This document shows, piece after piece, positions 25,912-34,596 of a DNA stretch of 64,000 bases. The first letter of the stretch is position 1. Each line of letters starts with the position of its first letter. The notes below the pieces were generated by a model. That model made no database searches. It saw only the letters and a list, made by a program, of their open reading frames with translations, and was not told the origin of the DNA. Made by a program: the position numbers and the translations under genes. The stretch covers positions 13,491 through 77,490 of the forward strand of contig CANQQF010000005.1 of the NCBI GenBank assembly GCA_947625985.1, read 5' to 3'. The DNA is from an uncultured Clostridia bacterium (lineage in GTDB: Bacteria; Bacillota_A; Clostridia; TANB77; CAG-508).

Positions 25912-27024
25912 CTAGTCCTCCTCAATAGCTAGTTTTAAAATATTTAAAGATTTTTCTCTTTCCTTTTTTATTCTACTATTTATATCTAAATAATTTATTG
26001 GATTTTCAATTAAATCAATTTTATTATAATCATCTAATATCCTATTTTCTATTCCTAATAGATTTAGAATATTTTCTATTCTTGTTCCAGTTTTATTATT
26101 AGGTAGTATGTCTACAAATTTTTTATTGAAAATAATAGAAAACACTGTTGCATGAAAAGAATCTGTTAAAATATATTCTGCATTTTCAAAGTATGATAAA
26201 AATTCATACGGTGTTGGTAAATATATTAATTTACCACTTTTAAAAATATGGTATAAAGATGGACTTATTCTTAGCAATTTTAAATGTTTTTTTTTCGCAA
26301 ATTTTTTGGCATATAAATCAAATTTTTTATTATCATGTAGTTGATAAACCAAAACATATTTTTCTTTTTCTTTATTTTTAGATTTATGTGCTATTTTTTT
26401 CCAATCTTGTTGGTCCATTAAAAAAGTTGGATCCAAAACCTGTTCTACGTTTTTTATACCTTTTTTTAGTAGGATTTCTTTTGCTGATTTTTCTCTCACT
26501 AGAATGGTTGCATATTTACTTAGTAACTTATCTATGTTTTGTTCTAATTCTTTATCTAATTCTGCCTTGCCAAAACTAGCAGCATACGAGATACATTTTT
26601 TTTTAACAAATTCTAAAAAATATACTTCATCATAATTTGCCGTTCCTATTTTTCCCCATATTTGATCACTCCCTGAACAGTATATATCTGCCTGAGGTAT
26701 ATTTTCTTTTAATTCATCAATATTTCCATATTCTTGTTTAGTTTCATTTAGAAATTCTTGCCTGTACTCAGTAAATTTTTTATACATTTTTGCATAATTT
26801 GGTGTCTGAATAATTTTATATATAAATCTAGTAAAAAAATTCTTGTCCCACTTTTTTCCTTTTATTAATGAATTAGCTAGATTTTTATATCTCTCTTCAT
26901 ACCTTGTATAATTTATAATTTCAGATTCATGTCCTATTTTTTTTATTGCATTTTGAGTTGCATATGATTGTAACAGTGATCCATAATTTGGTACTGAATG
27001 TCTTGTAATTATTGCTATTTTCAT
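25912..27024 (-). CDS. Polysaccharide pyruvyl transferase family protein
   Basis: Enzyme of the CsaB/PssM family that adds a pyruvyl ketal (or a related group) to a sugar. Features: KIAIITRHSVPNYGSLLQSYA at the start, IYCSGSDQIWG in the first half, SYAASFGKAEL, REKSAKEIL, VLDPTFLM and LTDSFHATVFSIIFNKKF at the C-terminal side, all characteristic. The frame opens at GTG 27036, but the ATG at 27024 begins the conserved region and has a GAGGGGTGG ribosome site upstream, so I use it (370 aa). The stop is one base before the FrhB-like start; the pair probably acts together on the repeat unit. Confidence 0.9.
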   Translation of the reverse strand: MKIAIITRHSVPNYGSLLQSYATQNAIKKIGHESEIINYTRYEERYKNLANSLIKGKKWDKNFFTRFIYKIIQTPNYAKMYKKFTEYRQEFLNETKQEYGNIDELKENIPQADIYCSGSDQIWGKIGTANYDEVYFLEFVKKKCISYAASFGKAELDKELEQNIDKLLSKYATILVREKSAKEILLKKGIKNVEQVLDPTFLMDQQDWKKIAHKSKNKEKEKYVLVYQLHDNKKFDLYAKKFAKKKHLKLLRISPSLYHIFKSGKLIYLPTPYEFLSYFENAEYILTDSFHATVFSIIFNKKFVDILPNNKTGTRIENILNLLGIENRILDDYNKIDLIENPINYLDINSRIKKEREKSLNILKLAIEED

Positions 27025-27057
27025 TATCTTATCCACCCCTCACAATCTTTTCAACTT

Positions 27058-28185
27058 TTATAATTCATCTATATATAGTTTCTCTGTTTTATTACAAATT
27101 TTATCCCAATTATATTCTCCTAAAATATCCTTATCTTTATTATTGTCTTCTATTTTTTTATTTTCTATACTCAAAATATTTTTTAGTTTCTTACTTAAAT
27201 CTTTAATATTTCCTTTTTTAAATTTAAAACTATTATTTCTAATAACTTGTACGTTTTCCTCTATATCACTCACCAAACATCTACAATTATAACTCATTGC
27301 TTCTAATATTGAAATTGGCATTCCTTCAACATCACTTGGTAAACAATATAAATAACAATTACTGAATAACTCCTCAAGTTCTTGTCCTTGAACAAATCCT
27401 GTCATTATTACTCTATTATCTTCACTAGCTTTTTTCTTAATTTCTTCTAAATAGTCATTTGTATGGCTAGCTCCTCCTGCTATTACTAACTTTTTATCTG
27501 TATCTATTTCTTTAAATGCATCTAATAAGTAGTGTAATCCTTTTTCTGGAACAATTCTTGCAAGGAATAATATATAATCATCCTTATTCAAATTGTATTT
27601 TTCTTTTATTATTTTTGGTTCTCTAATAGTCGGTTTATTTACACCATTTGGTATAAAATTAGTCTCTCTATTATATGTATCCTTAAAATATTTTTGTACT
27701 CCTTTCGAAAGTACTATTATTTCATCAGCATACTTTACAGCTAATTTCTCTCCAAATTTTATATACTTAGTTGCAAAACCTCCCCACTTAGAGCGTTGCC
27801 AATCTAACCCATGTATAGTTACAACTATTCTTTTATTGAACAAATGAGGTATCCATAGCATTGCACAAGAACCTTCAGCATGATAATGTAACACATCATA
27901 CTTACCAAATAAAGCTCTTATACTCGCAAAAAAAGAATATATCAATGCATCTATTCCTTTTTTATTAATAGTTGGAATAGTTTTGATATTAACACCTTTA
28001 TACTTTTTTAATTTACTTTTATTTTTATCTGCATTTTTATCTTGTACATTTTTACCTTTTCTATTATAAACATCTACCTTATGACCTTTCTTAGCCAGAC
28101 GAGTAGAAAGTTCTTCTACAACAATCTCTACTCCACCTTCTCTTGACGGTATACGCTTATGTCCTATCATTGCTATTTTCATCAT
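27058..28185 (-). CDS. GT4-family glycosyltransferase (rhamnosyltransferase-like)
   Basis: 375-aa GT-B enzyme. It starts MKIAMIGHKRIPSREGGVEI, the pattern of the DUF1972/GT4 group that includes capsule rhamnosyl- and galactosyltransferases. YILFLARIVPEKGLHYLLDAF marks the second domain and DVEGMPISILEAMSYNCRCLV the donor-binding motif. Two adjacent ATG codons occur; AAGGA is 4 bases from the first and 7 from the second (28182). A GT4 with this start often acts second, after the priming transferase. The gene is followed after 33 bases by the pyruvyl transferase gene. Confidence 0.92.
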   Translation of the reverse strand: MMKIAMIGHKRIPSREGGVEIVVEELSTRLAKKGHKVDVYNRKGKNVQDKNADKNKSKLKKYKGVNIKTIPTINKKGIDALIYSFFASIRALFGKYDVLHYHAEGSCAMLWIPHLFNKRIVVTIHGLDWQRSKWGGFATKYIKFGEKLAVKYADEIIVLSKGVQKYFKDTYNRETNFIPNGVNKPTIREPKIIKEKYNLNKDDYILFLARIVPEKGLHYLLDAFKEIDTDKKLVIAGGASHTNDYLEEIKKKASEDNRVIMTGFVQGQELEELFSNCYLYCLPSDVEGMPISILEAMSYNCRCLVSDIEENVQVIRNNSFKFKKGNIKDLSKKLKNILSIENKKIEDNNKDKDILGEYNWDKICNKTEKLYIDEL

Positions 28186-28217
28186 TTATTCCTTTTATAT
28201 AAAAAATTAAAGATATT

Positions 28218-29393
28218 TTAGTTCTCCATCTGTTTTGTAATATTTGCATCAACAATTTCTTCACCTGTTTTATTTTTTAATTGTTTTTTAGATTCTTCTG
28301 ATAATCCATTATCTATAACACAATTCATATCACATGTCGAACATTTGTCTAGTTCTTCTTTAGTAATCTTTCCGTCTTTATAATCTTTAACAATCTTATT
28401 TTCATACATTGAATATTTTTGTTTTTTATAGAAATTTAGAAATTTATGTTTAATTACCCACCATGCAGGTTTGTATATATATTTGTGCATTGCAGGACTT
28501 ACTGAACCTATCATCCAACATTGTCTGTCACAATGTCTTACCTTTTTACGAACACTTTCAGCTTGTTCTGAACTCCAAAGTTCTTCCCAGCTCTGGTTGT
28601 TTAAATTTCCCATAACTTCTTTTTCTTTTGTACCATTACATGGCATTACATCCCCATATGGGTCTATAAAGAAAGTATCAAAAGCCATATCACATGGTAG
28701 TAATCTTTTTTGTCCGTATATATAGTTTATCAATCCATGATTAAAATAAGCTCTAAACCACTTTTTTGGTGAATTAGATTTTAATAACTCATTTACTAAA
28801 TTTTCAAATTCTTTACCAACCATTAGTCTATCTTTTATGATGTTTTTAGCTTCTACAAAATAAAAACTATTATGTAATGATGCTGTCGCAAACTCCATAT
28901 TTAGTTCATTTGATTTTTCATACAAAGCAACTAAATCTTTAGCATTTGAATCTTGTACAGTCATTCCAAATCCAACATCTGGATGATTCATTTCTACTAA
29001 TTTCTTTAATGTTGAATAGCCTTTATTATATCCGTCATCTAAACCTCTAATTTTATTATTTGTTTCTTCCAGTCCTTCAATTGATATTCTAATACCTACA
29101 TTAGTAAATTCTTCACAAAGTTTTATTATTCTATCTGTAAAGAATCCATTTGTTGAAATTACTATTCTATCTGTTTTTTTATATAATTCTCTAACTATAT
29201 CTGCCAAATCTTTTCTTATAAATGGTTCTCCACCTGTTATATTTGTAAAATACATTTTAGGTAATTTTTTTATTGTTTCTATGCTAATTTCTTCTTCTGG
29301 TTTTGAAGGAGCTTTATATCTATTACACATCGTACATCTTGCATTACATCTATATGTAACAATGACTGTACCATTTAGTTTTTTTTCTGCCAT
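28218..29393 (-). CDS. Radical SAM/SPASM-domain protein
   Basis: 391-aa radical SAM enzyme with the CxxxCxxC cluster at Cys16, Cys20 and Cys23 (CNARCTMC). NITGGEPFIRKDL is the GGE motif contacting SAM. A C-terminal SPASM region with CDMAFDTFFIDPYGDVMPCNG and CDRQCWM carries an auxiliary Fe-S cluster. An additional CSTCDMNC near the C-terminus could bind a further cluster. Radical SAM/SPASM enzymes alter peptides or sugars; inside a polysaccharide locus it may epimerise, dehydrate or dehydrogenate a sugar or an attached group. Substrate unknown. It starts 3 bases after the GT4 stop upstream. Confidence 0.9.
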   Translation of the reverse strand: MAEKKLNGTVIVTYRCNARCTMCNRYKAPSKPEEEISIETIKKLPKMYFTNITGGEPFIRKDLADIVRELYKKTDRIVISTNGFFTDRIIKLCEEFTNVGIRISIEGLEETNNKIRGLDDGYNKGYSTLKKLVEMNHPDVGFGMTVQDSNAKDLVALYEKSNELNMEFATASLHNSFYFVEAKNIIKDRLMVGKEFENLVNELLKSNSPKKWFRAYFNHGLINYIYGQKRLLPCDMAFDTFFIDPYGDVMPCNGTKEKEVMGNLNNQSWEELWSSEQAESVRKKVRHCDRQCWMIGSVSPAMHKYIYKPAWWVIKHKFLNFYKKQKYSMYENKIVKDYKDGKITKEELDKCSTCDMNCVIDNGLSEESKKQLKNKTGEEIVDANITKQMEN

Positions 29394-29396
29394 TAC

Positions 29397-30614
29397 TTAT
29401 CTCCCCTTTATCAATTCTGTATATATATTTATAATTTTTTTATAATAAACATCTTTTGAATATAATTTTTTAGCTTGTTCTTTTGCAGTGTCTCCTAATT
29501 TCTTTGCTAATTCCTTGTTTTTATATAATTTTTCCATTTTATTTGTTAATTGATTTATATCATCATATTTGTAAGTTAGACCTGACTTTTTATTTTTCAC
29601 AATTTCAGGTATTCCTCCTATATCTGTTCCTATTACTGGTTTTCCTATTGCCAACGCTTCCACGATTGAATATGGGCAATTTTCATACCAAATAGATGGA
29701 ACTACTACGAATCTACATTTTCTGATTTTCTCTTTTACTTCATCTTTATTTATAAAACCTAATATTTTTATTCTATGTTGTAATTTGTTTTCTTCGATAA
29801 ATTTAATAATATTTTCTTTTTCTGGACCTTCTCCAGCAATTTTTAATTCTCCTTTTTTTACATTAGAAAAAGCTTTTATTAAATTTAAAATCCCTTTTTC
29901 CTTTGATAATCTTCCTATATATAATGCATATCCTTCGTCTTTTCTTTCTATGTCGTATTCTTTAGTATCTACAAAGTTATGTATTGCTATAATCTTATTT
30001 TTATCAATTCCATCTTCAATTAACTTTGTTTTATAAAATTCAGTTGGAGTTATAATTTTGTCTATTTTTTTAGTATATATTTTTTTTATTCTATAATACT
30101 TACCTTCTATTGCTCCTAAAACACTCTTTAAATTAGAGTTTTTAATACATTTTTTTCTAATACAATTTAAGTATTTTCCATTCATACATTTTTCACATAT
30201 TTCTTTATTACTGTCTAACATTACTATTGAAGGACATATAGCTTGTACATCATGTGCTGTAAATACTATAGGTATATTTCTATTTTTTATAGGTTTTATT
30301 ATTGATGCTGAAAGTTGTCTTTGAAAGTTATTAATATGAACAATATCAGGTTTAAATTTATCCAACGCTTCCTCCATCAATTGTTTATTTGCTTTATTGT
30401 AAATCACATCAAATGCTTTTAATTTACTCCCATTATTTAAATCTATTGTTTCTACAAAATATTCCTTACATCCAGTTTCTATATTTTTATCATCTTTCAT
30501 TGAAAAAAAGGCTACTTCATGTCCATTTTCTTTTAATAATTCACCTAATTCAAAGTAGTATTTTTCACTTCCACCTTTTAAATAATGAAACTTATTAACT
30601 AACAAAATCTTCAT
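29397..30614 (-). CDS. GT4-family glycosyltransferase
   Basis: 405-aa GT-B enzyme beginning KILLVNKFHYLKGGSEKYYFE, a pattern common in capsule GT4 enzymes. It has HINNFQRQLSAS and FTAHDVQAICPS in the first domain, a cysteine-rich insert (CEKCMNGKYLNC and KKCIKN) seen in this subgroup, YALYIGRLSKEKGI at the domain junction and SIWYENCPYSIVEALAIGKPVIG as donor-binding motif. It directly follows the priming transferase (start codon adjacent to its upstream neighbour's stop), so it is a good candidate to add the second sugar. Confidence 0.92.
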   Translation of the reverse strand: MKILLVNKFHYLKGGSEKYYFELGELLKENGHEVAFFSMKDDKNIETGCKEYFVETIDLNNGSKLKAFDVIYNKANKQLMEEALDKFKPDIVHINNFQRQLSASIIKPIKNRNIPIVFTAHDVQAICPSIVMLDSNKEICEKCMNGKYLNCIRKKCIKNSNLKSVLGAIEGKYYRIKKIYTKKIDKIITPTEFYKTKLIEDGIDKNKIIAIHNFVDTKEYDIERKDEGYALYIGRLSKEKGILNLIKAFSNVKKGELKIAGEGPEKENIIKFIEENKLQHRIKILGFINKDEVKEKIRKCRFVVVPSIWYENCPYSIVEALAIGKPVIGTDIGGIPEIVKNKKSGLTYKYDDINQLTNKMEKLYKNKELAKKLGDTAKEQAKKLYSKDVYYKKIINIYTELIKGR

Positions 30615-31340
30615 TTATATAGCTCCTTCTTTTCCTATAACAACTTTTGCTGTTTTATATAATAATTTTAAATCTATTTTCAAGTTATGCTTGAAATAGT
30701 ATTTCATATCCATATCTAATCTATCATAAAAAGTTACATCACTTCTACCTGATATTTGCCAATATCCTGTTAGACCAGGTGTTAAAGATGTTATGTATTT
30801 AAAATATCCATCCATTTCTTCTTTTTCTTGTGGTAAATATGGTCTAGGTCCAACTAATGTCATTTCACCTTTCAAAATATTTATTAATTGAGGTAATTCA
30901 TCGATACTTGTTTTTCTAATAAATTTTCCTACTTTTGTTACTCTTGGATCTTCTTTAAGTTTTTTATATTTCTTATATTCTTCTCTAGCTTCTTTATTCT
31001 CTTTTAAATATTTATCAAGTTTTTTATCAGCACCCATAACCATTGACCTATATTTGTACATATTAAATACTTTTCCATTTTTTCCAATTCTTTTCTGAAC
31101 AAAGAAAACAGGACCTTTATCTTTTGCTATTAAATTTGCAATAAACAATCCAAATGTAACAGGGATTAATAATATTATTCCAACTATTCCAGCCAATATG
31201 TCTATCATTCTTTTGATTTTTTTTGATACTATTTCTTGAATTTTGCTTTTGTAATAATATGTTTCGATAGGTATCAAAGCTGTTGATGGTTCATCAATTA
31301 CCCCCTCTAATTGATTGCCTCTAACATTCATTTTTTTCAC
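30615..31340 (-). CDS. Undecaprenyl-phosphate sugar phosphotransferase (priming enzyme)
   Basis: Initiating transferase of the polysaccharide, moving sugar-1-phosphate from a nucleotide sugar to undecaprenyl phosphate on the inner membrane face. 241 aa matches the catalytic WbaP/WcaJ C-terminal domain without the large N-terminal membrane domain. Features: KRMIDILAGIVGIILL re-entrant helix, GPVFFVQKRIGKNGKVFNMY, KFRSM-like KYRSM, RKTSIDELPQL, MTLVGPRPYLP and LTPGLTGYWQISGRSDVTFY. First gene of the operon, with a promoter at 31391-31419. Start is GTG at 31340; an ATG three codons in is also possible. Confidence 0.93.
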   Translation of the reverse strand: MKKMNVRGNQLEGVIDEPSTALIPIETYYYKSKIQEIVSKKIKRMIDILAGIVGIILLIPVTFGLFIANLIAKDKGPVFFVQKRIGKNGKVFNMYKYRSMVMGADKKLDKYLKENKEAREEYKKYKKLKEDPRVTKVGKFIRKTSIDELPQLINILKGEMTLVGPRPYLPQEKEEMDGYFKYITSLTPGLTGYWQISGRSDVTFYDRLDMDMKYYFKHNLKIDLKLLYKTAKVVIGKEGAI

Positions 31341-31390
31341 TATCCTTTTTATATATTTTTTTATTACATAATTCGACTTATTTCATGTTG

Positions 31391-31419
31391 ATTCTATCAA
31401 AAAAAACCACCAGTGTCAA
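31391..31419 (-). promoter_or_regulatory. Sigma-A promoter of the exopolysaccharide operon
   Basis: TTGACA (31419-31414), 17-base spacer, TAGAAT (31396-31391) on the minus strand: perfect -35 and 5/6 -10. Transcription should start near 31384, about 45 bases before the priming-transferase start. The -35 lies in the loop of the terminator hairpin of the preceding gene. Confidence 0.8.
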
Positions 31420-31428
31420 GCGGTTTTT
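31399..31428 (-). terminator. Terminator of the VanZ-like gene, overlapping a promoter
   Basis: Stem AAAAACCGC/GTGGTTTTT (one G-U pair), 9-base loop and a run of T, directly after the VanZ-like stop at 31434. The promoter of the polysaccharide operon is built into it. Confidence 0.75.
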
Positions 31429-31433
31429 GGGAG

Positions 31434-31934
31434 TTAACTTTTACTTGATTTATCATTTTTTTCCTTAATATTTTTTTCTATAAATTTATTAACTTTTAAA
31501 ACTACTATAGCACCACATACTACTCCTAATGTATCAATCATTACATCTGTTATTTGCCCAGATCTTCCATCAACAAATAATTGATGAATTTCATCAGAAG
31601 TCGCATATATAAATCCAATAATTATAGCTACTAAAAATCTTTTTTTGTTTTTTATTTCATAAGTACATAAAAATGATGCAAGAGATAAACCTACAACTGC
31701 ATAAATTGAAAAATGTGCACCTTTTCTTATAGGTGTTTGATATTTTTCAATAAGTATTGCTTTTTCCTCTTGTGTTATATTTTTATAACGTGGTTGTATA
31801 TCTATTATTTTTTCTGCTATTTTCCAACTTGTTCCTTTTGATTCCTCACCATTTTGACTTGAAAAACCAAATATTATAAAAAATGTCATTATTAGTATTG
31901 TCATTGATATTACTCTTATTATTATTTTTTTCAC
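31434..31934 (-). CDS. VanZ-like membrane protein
   Basis: 166-aa membrane protein of the VanZ family. Four hydrophobic segments at about 5-25, 70-92, 102-120 and 130-150, with RKGAHFSIYAVVGL before TM2 and SDEIHQLFVDGRSGQITDVMIDTLG before the last segment, the family signature. VanZ relatives occur alone across firmicutes and are linked to envelope and glycopeptide phenotypes, but the molecular role is not established. GTG start with an AAGGGG ribosome site seven bases upstream. Ends in a hairpin terminator at 31399-31428. Confidence 0.9.
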   Translation of the reverse strand: MKKIIIRVISMTILIMTFFIIFGFSSQNGEESKGTSWKIAEKIIDIQPRYKNITQEEKAILIEKYQTPIRKGAHFSIYAVVGLSLASFLCTYEIKNKKRFLVAIIIGFIYATSDEIHQLFVDGRSGQITDVMIDTLGVVCGAIVVLKVNKFIEKNIKEKNDKSSKS

Positions 31935-31975
31935 TTTTTAGCCCCTTCTTAATTTATCTATGTTTTTCTGTTTTA

Positions 31976-32275
31976 CTAATGAATATTACTTCTTAATTCT
32001 AATTTTCTTAATCTACTATCAAATTGTTTGTAATCTAATTCATTTTCTTCTATATGTCTATCTAATTTTTCATCTATAGCATCTAGTTTTTGACTCATTT
32101 TTGTTTGTTCGTTTAAAATATTTGCTAAGTTATTTTTTAGTACTCTAATTGAATTATCAAACTTTTTATCTATAGTATTTATCTTCTCATCCATAGTATT
32201 TAGCTTTTTATCCATAGTATTTAGTTTTTTATCAAACATTTTCTCAATTTCTTCTAATAACTTTTCGTTTGTCAT
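31976..32275 (-). CDS. Small coiled-coil protein of unknown function
   Basis: 99 aa, almost entirely predicted coiled coil. Heptads repeat nearly exactly: KKLNTMD, KKLNTMD, EKINTID, KKFDNSI, and later QKLDAID and EKLDRHI. It lacks any membrane segment and known domain. The protein could dimerise or trimerise and act as a scaffold or resemble tail-fibre-like helical stalks; I cannot decide. AAAGGA ribosome site before the ATG. The heptad-encoding DNA is itself repetitive, so copy number could vary between strains. Confidence 0.7.
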   Translation of the reverse strand: MTNEKLLEEIEKMFDKKLNTMDKKLNTMDEKINTIDKKFDNSIRVLKNNLANILNEQTKMSQKLDAIDEKLDRHIEENELDYKQFDSRLRKLELRSNIH

Positions 32276-32333
32276 TATACATCATCCTTTCATATTTGGT
32301 ATATATTTTTTTACCCCTTTGAAAGTCAATAAA

Positions 32334-32382
32334 AAAACATAGATAAATTATGCTATATTTTAACATTATTATCTATGTTTTT
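32334..32382 (-). terminator. Terminator of argS
   Basis: Stem AAAACATAGATAA with TTATCTATGTTTT, loop of about 20 bases, followed by T-rich sequence on the minus strand. It lies about 65 bases after the argS stop and just before the coiled-coil gene. Confidence 0.65.
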
Positions 32383-32445
32383 CAACCTAAACTTGTCAAC
32401 ATTTTATCGCATTTTTCTCGCTTATTTTCATTTATAGGTAAAATT

Positions 32446-34161
32446 TTACATTTTTTCTGGCATTTGCATTCCTAAAAGTTCTGAACCTTTTTTCAAAACG
32501 TCTCCTGTTGCACGTGTAAGATATACTCTAGCGTTTTGAATTTTTTCTTCTTCACCTATTATTTTATTTTCATTATAAAAACTACTATATGCTTTTGATA
32601 AATCTAATAAATATCTTGTTAATATTGATGGTTCTTCTTTTTGAGTTACTTGCTCTAATGTTTCTTCAAAACGATAAATTAATTTTAAAACTTCTTGTGA
32701 ATATTCGTCTTGTAATTGTGAAAAATCTATTTCTGCAATTTCTGGTATATTATCTAATTTATTTAATACACTTTGTGTACGTACATATGTGTATTGTACA
32801 TATGGTCCTGTTTCTCCTTGGAAATTTAATACTGTATCCCAATCAAATATTATATCCTTTACTCTGCTTGTTGATAGATTGTTAAATATAACTGCTCCAA
32901 CTCCTACCTTTTTAGCTATTTCTTCTTTATTCTCTAAATCTGGGTTTTTACTTACAATAATATTTTCAGCTCTTTCTATTGCTTCATTTAATAAATCTTC
33001 AATTTTTACAATATTTCCTTCTCTTGTAGACATTTTTCCGCTTGGAAGTAATACCATTCCGTATGATACATGTTCAAGTCCTTTTATATATTTCTCATCT
33101 AATCCTAAATATTTTGCAACTGTAAAAACTTGCTTAAAGTGTAATATTTGCTCATATGATGTTACATATAGCGCTTTATCAAAATCATAAGTTCTTGCAC
33201 GATAAAGAATTGCTGCTAAATCTCTTGTAGCATATATTGATGAACCATTTGTTTTTTGTATTATACATGGTGTATCTATTCCTTGATCTTCTAAGTTAAT
33301 TATTCTTGCACCTTGTGAATTTTCAAGTTTTCCTGATTTTTCTAAAATATCAATTACTTCTCCTGTTTTTTTAGCTATAAATGATTCTCCATCCCACGAG
33401 TCAAATTTGCTTCCTAGCAAATCATATATTTTTTGAAATTCTTTTATACTAACTTCTTTAAATCTTTCCCATAATCCTACACAGTATGGATCTCCTTCTT
33501 CTAAATCTTTAAAGTTATTTCTGCATGCTTCTAAAACACTTTCATCTTCTTTACATAAATTATTTATTCTAATGTATATTTTCATCAATTCAGCAATTGG
33601 ATTTTCGTCTATATTATATTCGTCTCCCCAACGCTTATATCCTTCAATTAGTTTTCCAAATTGTGTTCCATAATCTCCTAAATAATTTATTCCTATGGTA
33701 TTATACCCTAGGTATTTATATATATTATATAAAGCTCCTCCAATCACTGTTGTACGTAAATGTCCAATGTGAAAAGGCTTTGCAATATTTGGTGCTGAAT
33801 AATCTATTACAATATTTTTTCCTTTTCCAATTTTTGAACTTCCATATTCCCCTTGACTTGAAAAGTCTGCTAAAACTTGTTTTGCTATTTCTTCTTTGTT
33901 TATGAAAAAGTTTATGTATCCACCTGCTGCCTCAACTTTTTCTATATTTGTTTTTTCTAATTCTTCTTCTAATTCTTCTGAAATTTTTCCTGCTATTACA
34001 GGTGGTGCCTGTCTTCGTTCTTTTGCTAATCTGAAACAAGGGAATGCATAATCTCCATTTTTACTTTCTTTAGGTCTTTCTATAAGGCTCTCTATTTCTT
34101 CTATTTTCATGTTAACTTTTGGAGCAATCTTTATTGCTATTTCATTTTTAAATTTGTCCAT
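32446..34161 (-). CDS. argS: Arginyl-tRNA synthetase
   Basis: Class I aminoacyl-tRNA synthetase charging tRNA-Arg; 571 aa, normal length. An N-terminal tRNA-D-loop domain precedes the catalytic domain, with APNIAKPFHIGHLRTT carrying the HIGH motif and GKMSTREGN as the KMSKS-equivalent. The C-terminal DALR anticodon-binding domain contains GPYVQYTYVRTQSVL and ends LLGMQMPEKM. The gene begins 44 bases after the DUF4363 gene with an AAGGGA ribosome site, and has its own terminator downstream. Confidence 0.98.
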   Translation of the reverse strand: MDKFKNEIAIKIAPKVNMKIEEIESLIERPKESKNGDYAFPCFRLAKERRQAPPVIAGKISEELEEELEKTNIEKVEAAGGYINFFINKEEIAKQVLADFSSQGEYGSSKIGKGKNIVIDYSAPNIAKPFHIGHLRTTVIGGALYNIYKYLGYNTIGINYLGDYGTQFGKLIEGYKRWGDEYNIDENPIAELMKIYIRINNLCKEDESVLEACRNNFKDLEEGDPYCVGLWERFKEVSIKEFQKIYDLLGSKFDSWDGESFIAKKTGEVIDILEKSGKLENSQGARIINLEDQGIDTPCIIQKTNGSSIYATRDLAAILYRARTYDFDKALYVTSYEQILHFKQVFTVAKYLGLDEKYIKGLEHVSYGMVLLPSGKMSTREGNIVKIEDLLNEAIERAENIIVSKNPDLENKEEIAKKVGVGAVIFNNLSTSRVKDIIFDWDTVLNFQGETGPYVQYTYVRTQSVLNKLDNIPEIAEIDFSQLQDEYSQEVLKLIYRFEETLEQVTQKEEPSILTRYLLDLSKAYSSFYNENKIIGEEEKIQNARVYLTRATGDVLKKGSELLGMQMPEKM

Positions 34162-34205
34162 ACTATCCCTTCTTTCTATAAAAAATTACTTCCATCATAC
34201 ACTAT

Positions 34206-34595
34206 TTACAAAATATTTTCAAGTTTAAAGCTTAATTTCTCTTGAATATGGTTAATGATATAAACTGTTCTATCCAATTCGACTACAGCTTCTTTATATT
34301 CTTCTACTTCAACATTACTTTTTGTTTCTGCTAAACCTTCCTGAACTTTTTCTAGTTCATCATGCTCTATAAAATAAGCTAATTCCGTATATTTTGATTC
34401 CCAATAATTGAATACTTCATCCATTTTTTTATTTGGTTCTTCAGAGCTAGCTTCTTCCTCAGATATAACATCTCTTAGCCCTTGTAGTTTATTTGTTATT
34501 TCTGTTACAAATGAGTCTGCATAGGCATAACTCACATTATTTCCAATAATTATAATTGCAATCGAAATTATACAAATTATAGTTTCCTTTAACAT
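34206..34595 (-). CDS. DUF4363-family protein
   Basis: 129-aa protein with an N-terminal hydrophobic segment or signal peptide (residues 4-25) and an acidic, helical domain containing YWESKYTELAYFIEHDELEKV and a C-terminal helix, the pattern of DUF4363. No activity is known. It is nearly always encoded next to a DUF421/YetF membrane protein, and here its ATG is one base after the DUF421 stop. The frame is open to 34640, inside DUF421, but AAAGGAAG supports the ATG at 34595. Probably a partner of the DUF421 protein at the membrane. Confidence 0.85.
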   Translation of the reverse strand: MLKETIICIISIAIIIIGNNVSYAYADSFVTEITNKLQGLRDVISEEEASSEEPNKKMDEVFNYWESKYTELAYFIEHDELEKVQEGLAETKSNVEVEEYKEAVVELDRTVYIINHIQEKLSFKLENIL

Positions 34596-34596
34596 T

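Noticed and set aside
32371..32399. TTGACA at 32399-32394 as promoter of the coiled-coil gene
   Set aside because: No -10 box within 16-18 bases; the nearest match (GATAAT) is 20 bases away and overlaps the argS terminator.
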